Assembly: GCF_007096385.1 (NCBI RefSeq)
Contig: NZ_VJWL01000003.1
Coordinates: forward strand, 1-64,000
Length of the DNA stretch: 64,000 nucleotides
Direction of reading: 5' to 3'
Source of the DNA: Aliidiomarina halalkaliphila
Lineage (GTDB): Bacteria > Pseudomonadota > Gammaproteobacteria > Enterobacterales > Alteromonadaceae
The stretch's first letter is position 1, and the number at the start of each line of letters is the position of its first letter. Positions 28,609-36,671 of this stretch are shown in pieces. Under the pieces are notes generated by a model. That model did no database searches and had not been told where the DNA came from. It saw only the letters and a list, made by a program, of their open reading frames with translations. Position numbers and translations under genes: made by a program.

Positions 28609-30300
28609 ATGAATGCTATTTTCGTTTTACTTGCAGGTATTGGCGCTATGGCACTGGGGTATTTGTTGTACTCCAAATTTATTGCAGAGCGTATCTACAA
28701 GCTAGACCCCAACTTTCGAACCCCCGCTCATGAATTTGAAGACGGCGTTGATTTTGTTCCCACCAATAAATTTGTTCTTTGGGGCCATCACTTTACCTCG
28801 GTGGCGGGCGCTGCGCCGATTATTGGTCCTGCTATTGCCGTGATCTGGGGTTGGGTCCCTGCTTTTTTGTGGGTGATTTTGGGCACCATATTTTTTGCCG
28901 GAGTGCACGATGCGGGTGCGATTTGGGCCAGTAACCGAAACAAAGCGAAATCCATTGGCGCGCTTACCGGCGATGTGGTGGGCGCCCGTGCGCGCAGCTT
29001 GTTTATGATCGTGATTTTCCTTGTGCTTCTTATGGTCAACGCCGTGTTTGCGGTGGTCATTGCGGGCTTACTCGTTGATTTCAACAGCGCGGTGATTCCA
29101 GTATGGGGCGCGATATTTGTGGCATTGATCATCGGTCAGCTCATCTATCGAAAATTGGTGGGTTTACTAGCCGTGTCGATTATCGGTGTTCTTGCGCTTT
29201 ATGGCCTGATTGGACTCGGCCCTGTGTTCCCGCTTGCTCTTCCCGAGACCTTTATCGGGCTTTCCGATCGTGCTCAGTGGATTGTTATCTTGTTTGGCTA
29301 TGCCGCCATTGCCTCATTACTACCGGTTTGGGTACTTCTGCAGCCTCGGGACTACATTAATGGCTTGCAGCTATTTATCGGATTGATCTTGCTCTACGCA
29401 GCGGTACTGATTGCGGGGCCTAACATGGTCGCTCCGGCATTTAATACTGATTTACCGGCGGGAACACCATCGATGGTACCTTTGCTGTTTGTGACCATCG
29501 CCTGCGGCGCCATTAGTGGCTTCCATGGCTTAGTCGCGGGCGGCACGACCGCGAAGCAGCTGGATAAGGAAACCGACGCCCGTTTCGTTGGGTATTTTGG
29601 TGCCGTTGGCGAAGGCTCACTAGCGTTAGCTGCCATTATTGCCGCAGCCGCAGGCTTTGCTACTTTGGCAGACTGGCAGGCCGTATATCAGAGCTTCGGG
29701 CAAGGTGGAGTGAATGCGTTTGTTACCGGTGGTGCTAGTATTCTAAGCAATGGCGTGGGCTTAAGTGAAGGGTTGGCGCAGACCCTACTTACGGTAATGG
29801 CGGTGCTATTTGCAGGAACCACCATGGATACCGGTTTGCGCTTACAGCGGTATATCTTCCAAGAATGGGGGCAGATTTACGGTATTTCGTGGATGCAGAA
29901 AATAGTGCCGTCGACTTTGCTGGCGGTAGGTGCTTGTTTGCTCCTTGCTTTTGGAGCCGGGGGCGCTGACGGCTCCGGTGGGTTAATTATTTGGCCTTTG
30001 TTTGGAACCACCAATCAGTTGCTTGCGGGCTTAACCTTATTGGTGATCACCGTGTTGTTGGTGCGTTATGGTCGGCCAATGTATTTTACCTTAGTACCAT
30101 TGATATTCCTGCTGGTGATGACAGTTGCGGCCTTAGTTATACAATTACGCACCTTCTACTCAAATGAGCAATGGTTCTTGTTCGGTTTAGATATCGTGGT
30201 GTTAATCGCAGCAATTTTTATTGCTTTGGAATGTGCATCTACGCTGAACCGGCTTCGCAAAGGAACTGCCGACTCAGTGCCAGCGAATGCAGAGGATTAA
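28609..30300 (+). CDS. cstA: CstA-family peptide/pyruvate carrier
   Basis: This 564-residue carrier has many membrane helices and the CstA N-terminal signature (DGVDFVPTNKFVLWGHHFTSVAGAAPI, in part) with the loop FAGVHDAGAIW. E. coli relatives CstA and BtsT import peptides and pyruvate during carbon limitation. It is shorter than CstA (701), as in other short members of the family. The ATG at 28609 (MNAIFVLLAG) is used because it starts at the first helix; the frame opens at a GTG 51 bases earlier. The next gene, 3 bases on, encodes a small protein ending Cys-Cys, as ybdD and yjiX do beside the E. coli carriers. Confidence 0.9.
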   Translation: MNAIFVLLAGIGAMALGYLLYSKFIAERIYKLDPNFRTPAHEFEDGVDFVPTNKFVLWGHHFTSVAGAAPIIGPAIAVIWGWVPAFLWVILGTIFFAGVHDAGAIWASNRNKAKSIGALTGDVVGARARSLFMIVIFLVLLMVNAVFAVVIAGLLVDFNSAVIPVWGAIFVALIIGQLIYRKLVGLLAVSIIGVLALYGLIGLGPVFPLALPETFIGLSDRAQWIVILFGYAAIASLLPVWVLLQPRDYINGLQLFIGLILLYAAVLIAGPNMVAPAFNTDLPAGTPSMVPLLFVTIACGAISGFHGLVAGGTTAKQLDKETDARFVGYFGAVGEGSLALAAIIAAAAGFATLADWQAVYQSFGQGGVNAFVTGGASILSNGVGLSEGLAQTLLTVMAVLFAGTTMDTGLRLQRYIFQEWGQIYGISWMQKIVPSTLLAVGACLLLAFGAGGADGSGGLIIWPLFGTTNQLLAGLTLLVITVLLVRYGRPMYFTLVPLIFLLVMTVAALVIQLRTFYSNEQWFLFGLDIVVLIAAIFIALECASTLNRLRKGTADSVPANAED

Positions 30301-30303
30301 AAC

Positions 30304-30579
30304 ATGCCTCGTTTAGGCAAGATAAAAGCCTTTTGGCGCAAGGCCAATGCATTTGCCGAGGAGGCCTATAATGCTCCTTACCGATCGGCGATTGCACGCG
30401 CAAAACGTGATCGTGATGATCTGTTTATGCTGATGGTGTATTCGGAGCTCATGGGGGTGCCGAATCCTGCGAGTTTCTATACATTGGAATTGCAGCCACT
30501 GATGTTGGAACGTTTCCACGAGTGGCATATTCGTATGGGGATGGAGCATTCGCCCTTAGATAACATACGCTGCTGTTAA
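30304..30579 (+). CDS. small protein with Cys-Cys C-terminus (cory-CC-star type)
   Basis: A 91-residue soluble protein, basic in its N-terminal half, with a central stretch AYNAPYRSAIARAKRDRDDL and the C-terminal tail IRCC followed by stop. It fits what I recall of the RefSeq name cory-CC-star protein, a small family found near ArsA-type ATPases; this naming is from memory. E. coli YbdD and YjiX, which accompany CstA and BtsT, also end in RCC, though the rest of their sequence differs. It starts 3 bases after cstA, so it is cotranscribed, and its last 4 bases overlap the stop of the convergent membrane protein gene. The paired cysteines may bind metal or form a redox pair; that is inference. 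Confidence 0.8.
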   Translation: MPRLGKIKAFWRKANAFAEEAYNAPYRSAIARAKRDRDDLFMLMVYSELMGVPNPASFYTLELQPLMLERFHEWHIRMGMEHSPLDNIRCC

Positions 30580-30953
30580 ATGGATTCATTACGCGCGAGC
30601 TTGATACGTAACACCACGTATACTGCGATGCCCACCACGGCAGCAAAGATTGTGCTATACAGAGGCGCCCATATGGCGACGATGCCATAGTATTCAGGAT
30701 TCGAATAGAGCTGACCCAGATCGAGGCGGATGGCGAGCTGAAAGTTAAACCACATTAAACATCCAAATAGAGCGCAAAGGTTAAGTGTCCGTCGCCAGAT
30801 GATGGCTAGCTTTGGCGCCCAAAATACGAAGCTGCAAAATGCGAGTAACGGCAGCGCATTGGCAACTACTAAAGCAAATGACGCCTGGTGGTTTTGCCAG
30901 ATTAAGGCGCCACCGAGCACGAGTAATAGGATTGCGATGATACGACTTATCAT
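30576..30953 (-). CDS. small four-helix membrane protein, unknown
   Basis: This 125-residue hydrophobic protein has about four membrane helices (near 3-22, 27-45, 55-75 and 92-115) and a positively charged C-terminal tail. I do not recognise the family. It is encoded opposite to its neighbours: tail to tail with the CC-tail gene (4-base overlap) and divergent from the ArsA-type ATPase gene. Being enclosed between the two suggests a role with them, but nothing in its sequence shows one. Confidence 0.7.
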   Translation of the reverse strand: MISRIIAILLLVLGGALIWQNHQASFALVVANALPLLAFCSFVFWAPKLAIIWRRTLNLCALFGCLMWFNFQLAIRLDLGQLYSNPEYYGIVAIWAPLYSTIFAAVVGIAVYVVLRIKLARNESI

Positions 30954-31022
30954 AAATGGAACTCCTCGCTCATGGAGTGAGTATGGCAGATGCCAACTTT
31001 TTTGGGAGAGGTCTTTTTAGCT

Positions 31023-32036
31023 ATGACTTGGATGGACTTTTCGATCACCGCGCAACAGCAGTTGTTTTCACGGCGATTGTTGCTCGTGGGTGGGAAAGGT
31101 GGGGTGGGTAAAACCACAATCGCTTCGGCGCTAGCGTTACAAGCAGCGGCTAGCGGTAAACGAGTGTTGCTCATTTCCACCGACCCAGCCCACAATTTGG
31201 GTGATGCCTTCGACCAATCCATTGGGGGGCGTGTTACTTCGATCACGAGCCACCTGTCGGCGTTAGAAATTGACCCGGATGCAGAAGCGAAAGCCCATGT
31301 TGATCGCATTGTTCAACAAATGAAGCAGTTTGTGCATCCTGATATGTACGCGGAAGCGGAACGTCAATTACGGCTATCGGCGAACTCTCCGGGCGCACAA
31401 GAAGCGGCCCTATTAGAACGTATTTGCCGGGAAATAGAACGGGGCTTAAATGAATACGACCTACTTATTTTTGATACCGCCCCCACCGGACACACATTGC
31501 GTTTGCTCACTTTGCCCGAAGCCATGGCCGCCTGGACTCAAGGTATGTTGCAGCACGATAAGAAATCCTCGGAGCTAAGTGGAGTGTTGGCCCATTTGAG
31601 TCCGAAGCGCGGAAAAGATATTGACCACCCGATGGACGAACCGGAGCAGCTTGCTAGTGCCGGCATGAGTGCGCGAAGTCGTGGAATCACCGAAACATTG
31701 TTACATCGCCAGCGCTTGTTTCAGCGCACGCGACGGATTTTAAAAAACCCAGAACAAACGGCGATGCTGTATGTACTCACTCCCGAAAAGCTACCTATTT
31801 TAGAAACTCAACGAGCACTGAAGGTGTTAGAGAACGAAGGGTTACCTCTAGCGGGATTGTTTGTGAATCGAGTTTTGCCCAAAAGCGCGGACGGTGCGTT
31901 TTTAGCCACGCGGCGACAACAAGAAGCACAACGCTTGCACGAGATTTCAACGTTATTTGACCGCTACCCGCTCTATCAAGTGCCATTACAGGCAACGGAT
32001 ATTCAGGGGATTGAGCAATTAGGTCGAGTGTTTTAA
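31023..32036 (+). CDS. ArsA/Get3 (TRC40)-family ATPase
   Basis: A single-domain ATPase of about 337 residues. The deviant Walker A GGKGGVGKTT (K30), switch I with STDPAHNLGDAF, and switch II with DTAPTGHTLRLL are all present, as in ArsA and eukaryotic Get3. No arsenite genes (arsB, arsC, arsD, arsR) are nearby, so arsenic export is unlikely; a chaperone or targeting role is possible. The ATG at 31023 follows GGGAGAGG by 11 bases; an in-frame ATG at 30990 would add 11 residues. It follows the cstA and CC-tail genes with the small membrane protein gene between. Confidence 0.88.
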   Translation: MTWMDFSITAQQQLFSRRLLLVGGKGGVGKTTIASALALQAAASGKRVLLISTDPAHNLGDAFDQSIGGRVTSITSHLSALEIDPDAEAKAHVDRIVQQMKQFVHPDMYAEAERQLRLSANSPGAQEAALLERICREIERGLNEYDLLIFDTAPTGHTLRLLTLPEAMAAWTQGMLQHDKKSSELSGVLAHLSPKRGKDIDHPMDEPEQLASAGMSARSRGITETLLHRQRLFQRTRRILKNPEQTAMLYVLTPEKLPILETQRALKVLENEGLPLAGLFVNRVLPKSADGAFLATRRQQEAQRLHEISTLFDRYPLYQVPLQATDIQGIEQLGRVF

Positions 32037-32040
32037 AGAA

Positions 32041-32074
32041 AAGCGCTGGCGACCTGAATAGATTGCCAGCGCTT
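32041..32074. terminator. bidirectional hairpin between ArsA-type ATPase and tricorn-like genes
   Basis: A perfect 10-bp stem (AAGCGCTGGC 32041-32050 with GCCAGCGCTT 32065-32074) lies between the convergent genes. The T-tract is better on the minus strand, so it mainly suits the tricorn-like transcript. Confidence 0.7.
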
Positions 32075-32087
32075 CTGTAAGCCCCGG

Positions 32088-35000
32088 TTAGCGGACGTCG
32101 TCAGCGATAGGGGCCGTGAGTGGACCCGGAGTGAATGAAGGTCGTGGTGACTGCTTCACAAGCTCGTGGAGTACCTCTAAGGCTCGTTCAAGCTGAGCAT
32201 CGGTACCTTGGAATGTCGCCAATGGTAGGTTATCCACTTCAATATCTGGAGCGACCCCGTAACCTTCTACAATCCAACGTCCATCGACGGCAAATTGGCC
32301 TAGCTCTGCGACACGGGCTGAGCCACGGTCAGCAAGACGATTGCGATCCGATAGCCATACGCCCGCTCCCGCAGTGCGCTTGCCGACGACGGGTCCGAGG
32401 TTGAGGGCTTTGACACCGGCAGAGAAGGTTTCGCCATCGGAATAGGTGAGCTGATCGGCGAGCACAACGAGCTGACCTGAGAATGCTTGCTGCATGTTGG
32501 TAAAGCTATCGCTTCCGCCACGCCGTTGCCAGAATGACCAAGCGCGGCGCATCAATTTCTCAAGCACCCAGCTATCGATATTGCCGCCACGATTGCGACG
32601 TACATCAATAATTAGCCCCTCTTTTTGGAAATTGGCGTAGAACTCACGAGCGAAGCTACTGATATCGTTGGCCCCCATGGCATACAAATGTAGGTATCCA
32701 TAACGGCCGTCGCTGGCCTCGCTGACGCGGTCCCGATTATTCTGTACCCAGGTTTCGTAACGTAAGCGATGATCGCGGTTACCATCCACCGGTGTCACCA
32801 CGGTTTGCAGCGATGTTCCATTGCGGTTCAAGGTCAGCAACACTTGCTTATTGGCCGTGCCACGTAAGGCATGCAGCACCTCACCAGGATTAGATACATC
32901 GCGACCGTTGACCTGAGTAATTAGATCGCCTTCCTGGGCATCTACGCCCGGGGCCGCCAGTGGTGCCGCCTGTTGAGGTAATTCTGGATCCACCCGATAG
33001 ATGGTCTCAATACGCACCCCATCGCGGGTGGCTGTGAGTTGGGCGCCCAGAGTTGCCGCCGATGTACGCTCCCGAGGTTGCGAATAGTCACCACCACGCA
33101 CTTGCGAGTGCAGTACATTCAATTCGCTCATCATTTGCGCGAATAAATCATCGAGTTCATGCCGATCGGTGAGGCGATCCACTAATGGTGAGTAGCGTTC
33201 ATACATCGCCGTCCAATCGACACCCCGCATATTGGGGTCAAACAAATAATCGCGATGCATTAGCCAAGCATCTCGGAACATCTGTCGCCATTCTTGTACT
33301 GGCGATAATGCTATTTGCCATTGGCGCGTTGCCACGCGCGCGTGCTGGATATCATTTGGAGCAGTGGCCCCTGCATTCACGATAAATAGATTGTGGGCAC
33401 CGGTTTGCTGATAGAACAAGCGCTTGCCGTCGTTAGATAAGCTATAACGCACGACATTGTTGGCGAAGGTTTCGCGCTTGGCTTCGTCATTGGAAAAGGC
33501 AATGCTATATAAGGTCGGAGAGTTACCCCAACCGGCCTCACGGGCTTGCACATACAATCGGTCTTCATTCGCTGCTAGATTAAAATAGTTATCTGCGGAG
33601 ACTGGAACCTGCCACAAACGGTCTTGAATGCCGTCCAAGCGGATTGATTGCTCACCGGCTTTTTCATCGTCGCAGTGACGAATTTCCGCAGGTGGCGCAA
33701 ATGGAAAACAGGCATCCGGTTTTAATGACACCGCAAAAATCTGGGTGCGCTTGTCAAACATGGGGCCCATATTCCGGTCGCCCCAAGGCGAGCTTGGGGT
33801 CGGTGTGAAGACTCGGTCAGATAAGAAATAAAGCCAATGGCCATCCTGACTAAAAGCAGGGGAGTAAGACTCGTATTTATCCGACGTGACCAGCGCATGT
33901 TCGCCACTATCTAAGTGATACACTACCACTTGGTGCCGTTGCGGTTCATGCCGCGATTCGATGGTAAAACTGAGCAGGCTGCTGTCGGCAGACCAATGCA
34001 CATCGGGGTAGCCGCGGCTGGGCATATTCTCGGCAAAGATTTGCGTGTTTTCACCGGTCGCTAGGTTCAGCAGATACAGGTGTCCTAAGTGATTGTGATG
34101 GGCAAGGTAGCGGCCATCCGGTGACACATGGATATTCCAGCGGAACACATGACCATCGGTGGTGAGTTGCTCCGCGCCACTACTACCATCTGCTGGGAAG
34201 CGCCAAATTTCATTTTCACCACTATGGTCGTTTACCGCATATACCCATTCACCATCTGGGCTAATCACTGCAAACCGGCTGCGTGAGGCCTCTGGTGTTT
34301 GGATGTGGGCGACGCGACGCTGGCCCGTGCTTGCCACTGCCACTTGGCTACGAGCGGTAAGCACCACTTGATCGTCACCACCAAAAGTCACGTCGGTGAG
34401 GTAATCCATCGGATCGTCTAGCCAACGCTCTTGCCGCTGGGTGAAGTCACTAGCTAATCCGATTGTCAGCGTTTGTGAGCGTTCACTATCGATGTCGAAT
34501 AAGCGGATATCGGCACCATGTTGATAGACAATCCGGCCATTGTGTAGGTTGGCATCCCATACTTGCCAGTCGTTATAGTGAGTGTGCTGTTTAAAATCGC
34601 GGCCATGAGAGGTCATCGACCAGATATTTGGTGTGCCATCGGCGTCACTAATAAAGTACACGCGATCTTGCCAGAGCATGGGTCGCTTGGCGGACCCTTG
34701 GTGCTCGGCAGTCAGGTGTGTTGCTTCCTGCGTGGTTCCTGTGGTGTAGCGCCAAATTTCGCCCCGAGCACCACCGCGATATACCTTGGCGTTGTCACCG
34801 GTGGCTTGTAGGCCAAAGCGGGTAAAATAAAGATGTTCGCCCTGGGTGTCGAGCTGGCCTTCGATAGCATCGATCAGTGGAAATGTAGTGGTTTCCAAGG
34901 TGTCAGGGTGGACTTGTCGCATGACCCATTGGTTTGCCGGGCCGACAATATTGTCGGTGCTATACAGCACCTGACCATCCGAGCTCCAGCCTTGCATGCG

Positions 35001-35348
35001 TACGCGGCTATTTTCGAAACTTACCCGTTTCGGTACGCCACCCCGCATGGGCAGTACATAGATTTCTGGGGCACCTTCATAATTCGCCACATAGGCAACG
35101 AACTGGCCATCTGGGGAGATGCGCGCTCCAAGCTCTTCTGCTGCGTGGCGTGTGAGGCGACGCGTCACATTGCTATCAAGATGGGTTTTCCACAAGTCAC
35201 CTTCGGCGGTGAAGATTACTGTGTCTTGGAAAATGGCCGGAGCCCGATAATAGCCCTGCTCGGCCTCAGAGGCCGTCACCGAGGCACAAGAGAGCGCAAC
35301 AAACAACGCGCTGAGCGCTGAGAGTGTGCGACGTGAACCATTCTTCAT
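32088..35348 (-). CDS. tricorn-like S41 family peptidase
   Basis: A 1086-residue exported peptidase: signal peptide ending near ASVTASEA, an N-terminal beta-propeller with repeated D-G-x-x-V/L-blades (about residues 30-330), a second propeller (about 340-660), a PDZ-like domain (QEGDLITQVNGRDVSNPGE) and the C-terminal S41 core. The nucleophile is S970 in TYSDGETFSAG, and DVRRNRGGNIDSW provides the conserved glycine-rich turn. Tricorn proteases degrade peptides downstream of larger proteases. Archaeal tricorn is cytoplasmic; the signal peptide here points to the periplasm, as in other marine bacterial homologues. It fits with the Oar-like receptor and cstA in peptide use. Confidence 0.93.
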   Translation of the reverse strand: MKNGSRRTLSALSALFVALSCASVTASEAEQGYYRAPAIFQDTVIFTAEGDLWKTHLDSNVTRRLTRHAAEELGARISPDGQFVAYVANYEGAPEIYVLPMRGGVPKRVSFENSRVRMQGWSSDGQVLYSTDNIVGPANQWVMRQVHPDTLETTTFPLIDAIEGQLDTQGEHLYFTRFGLQATGDNAKVYRGGARGEIWRYTTGTTQEATHLTAEHQGSAKRPMLWQDRVYFISDADGTPNIWSMTSHGRDFKQHTHYNDWQVWDANLHNGRIVYQHGADIRLFDIDSERSQTLTIGLASDFTQRQERWLDDPMDYLTDVTFGGDDQVVLTARSQVAVASTGQRRVAHIQTPEASRSRFAVISPDGEWVYAVNDHSGENEIWRFPADGSSGAEQLTTDGHVFRWNIHVSPDGRYLAHHNHLGHLYLLNLATGENTQIFAENMPSRGYPDVHWSADSSLLSFTIESRHEPQRHQVVVYHLDSGEHALVTSDKYESYSPAFSQDGHWLYFLSDRVFTPTPSSPWGDRNMGPMFDKRTQIFAVSLKPDACFPFAPPAEIRHCDDEKAGEQSIRLDGIQDRLWQVPVSADNYFNLAANEDRLYVQAREAGWGNSPTLYSIAFSNDEAKRETFANNVVRYSLSNDGKRLFYQQTGAHNLFIVNAGATAPNDIQHARVATRQWQIALSPVQEWRQMFRDAWLMHRDYLFDPNMRGVDWTAMYERYSPLVDRLTDRHELDDLFAQMMSELNVLHSQVRGGDYSQPRERTSAATLGAQLTATRDGVRIETIYRVDPELPQQAAPLAAPGVDAQEGDLITQVNGRDVSNPGEVLHALRGTANKQVLLTLNRNGTSLQTVVTPVDGNRDHRLRYETWVQNNRDRVSEASDGRYGYLHLYAMGANDISSFAREFYANFQKEGLIIDVRRNRGGNIDSWVLEKLMRRAWSFWQRRGGSDSFTNMQQAFSGQLVVLADQLTYSDGETFSAGVKALNLGPVVGKRTAGAGVWLSDRNRLADRGSARVAELGQFAVDGRWIVEGYGVAPDIEVDNLPLATFQGTDAQLERALEVLHELVKQSPRPSFTPGPLTAPIADDVR

Positions 35349-35378
35349 GTTGTTACTTCCGTGGTTAATATGAGGAGC

Positions 35379-35987
35379 TTACTTCGTAGGCTTTGGCGCT
35401 TTCGATTTTCCCAATCCACCGCTCAAAACGAGTTGTAATGCTTCCGCGGGTTTCATATCAATATTGCGCGTACAGGATTTCGGAACAATGATGGTGTACC
35501 CACCCACGTTGTAGGCCATGGGCAAAAAAACCGCTAATTGTTCATCGTCCATTAACGACGACATGCGATCATCTTTTATACCGCCCTTTTTGGTCACGAT
35601 GCCAATCAATTCAACGTCCGATTGTGGGAGTTTAACGATTACGACGCTTTCTTCTTCGAAATTTTTGCCCGACATGAGTTCCATGAGGTCTTGGAGGATG
35701 CCGTAAATTTGGCTGGCGCCTGGAATTTTCAGTAATATTTTGCCGGGGAGACTCCAAAGCCATGAAAAGCTGCGCCAACGCGCAGTAAAGCCAACTAAGG
35801 TACAGAGCAGCAAAAAGCTAATCAAAGCCATGCCAGGATAGTACCAATCATTATTGAGTACGGCTTGCAGTAATGGAGCGAGGGAACCCTCAATGGTAGA
35901 AAGAAGCCAACGCACAATTTCCAGCGTAATAAGAAGGGGCAGGATAATCGCAAGGCCCTTTAGTAGGCTTTGAATCACAAGTTTCAT
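35379..35987 (-). CDS. DUF502 family membrane protein
   Basis: A 202-residue protein with two membrane helices (about 5-27 and 50-72) and a conserved soluble part including PGASQIYGILQDLMELM and VFLPMAYNVGGYTIIVP, typical of DUF502. Function is unknown in bacteria; plant members (LIKE-COV) are membrane proteins of the secretory pathway. It lies 30 bases upstream of the tricorn-like gene start on the same strand, with a basic Lys/Pro-rich tail. Confidence 0.85.
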   Translation of the reverse strand: MKLVIQSLLKGLAIILPLLITLEIVRWLLSTIEGSLAPLLQAVLNNDWYYPGMALISFLLLCTLVGFTARWRSFSWLWSLPGKILLKIPGASQIYGILQDLMELMSGKNFEEESVVIVKLPQSDVELIGIVTKKGGIKDDRMSSLMDDEQLAVFLPMAYNVGGYTIIVPKSCTRNIDMKPAEALQLVLSGGLGKSKAPKPTK

Positions 35988-36086
35988 GTGGTGCTGTCTC
36001 CATCGACAAGGGATGAAGACAGCCTACCATGATTTTCGGCGGGATAAAGGGCTTTACCCCACGGGTGAGAGACTCAAAGTGGCGGC

Positions 36087-36524
36087 TTAGCTGAACAGTG
36101 CGACAAAGCCCAAAACAATCACACCGATATTGGCAAACCAACTAAACATAAAGAAATAGCTGCGCGGGCTTGGGTTTTTCTCAGTGGCAATGCCGTAATA
36201 CAACAGCATGTGAGCGATACGGGCAACCACCATAATGGCCATAAGCCCTTGCAACCACACGGGATTGGCACCGGCCATAATGGCAAAGATCGCGCCGCCC
36301 ACCATGGTTCCTGTATTTTCTAGGGTATTTTGGTGTGTGCGCCACGCTCGGAACGTGAAGCTACGATGGGCTGCATCGCGGGGGGGCAAGCCAGGAATGG
36401 AACCGGGCTGCCGTGCTTTGGCAAAACTGGCGACAAACCACTGCAGCATAATGGTGGCAAGCAGAATTCCGAGCCACACTAACGAGGTATGATAATCCTG
36501 AATTAAAAAACTATGGCCTTGCAT
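36087..36524 (-). CDS. MAPEG family membrane protein
   Basis: This 145-residue protein has four predicted helices and the MAPEG hallmark RTHQNTLENTGTMV with an Arg-rich loop before it. The family includes glutathione-dependent membrane enzymes, but many bacterial members are of unknown substrate. It is on the same strand as DUF502, about 100 bases upstream of that gene, and divergent from the serine hydrolase gene. Confidence 0.88.
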   Translation of the reverse strand: MQGHSFLIQDYHTSLVWLGILLATIMLQWFVASFAKARQPGSIPGLPPRDAAHRSFTFRAWRTHQNTLENTGTMVGGAIFAIMAGANPVWLQGLMAIMVVARIAHMLLYYGIATEKNPSPRSYFFMFSWFANIGVIVLGFVALFS

Positions 36525-36671
36525 GGTGTGTCCCCTTTTGGTCGTAGTTTAATTTATATACTTGCACTCGGTTATGAGCTACAGGCATTCTTTGGGAATA
36601 TTTAGCTGGTTCATTGGTTTATATCATAGTCTTTATACTACCGCTTACTTTAGCGCACAGAGGGTCAAAGG

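Noticed and set aside
31023-32036. Arsenite-export ATPase (true ArsA)
   Set aside because: Single ATPase domain, no ars genes nearby, and the context is a carbon carrier; ArsA/Get3 family is kept without arsenic function.
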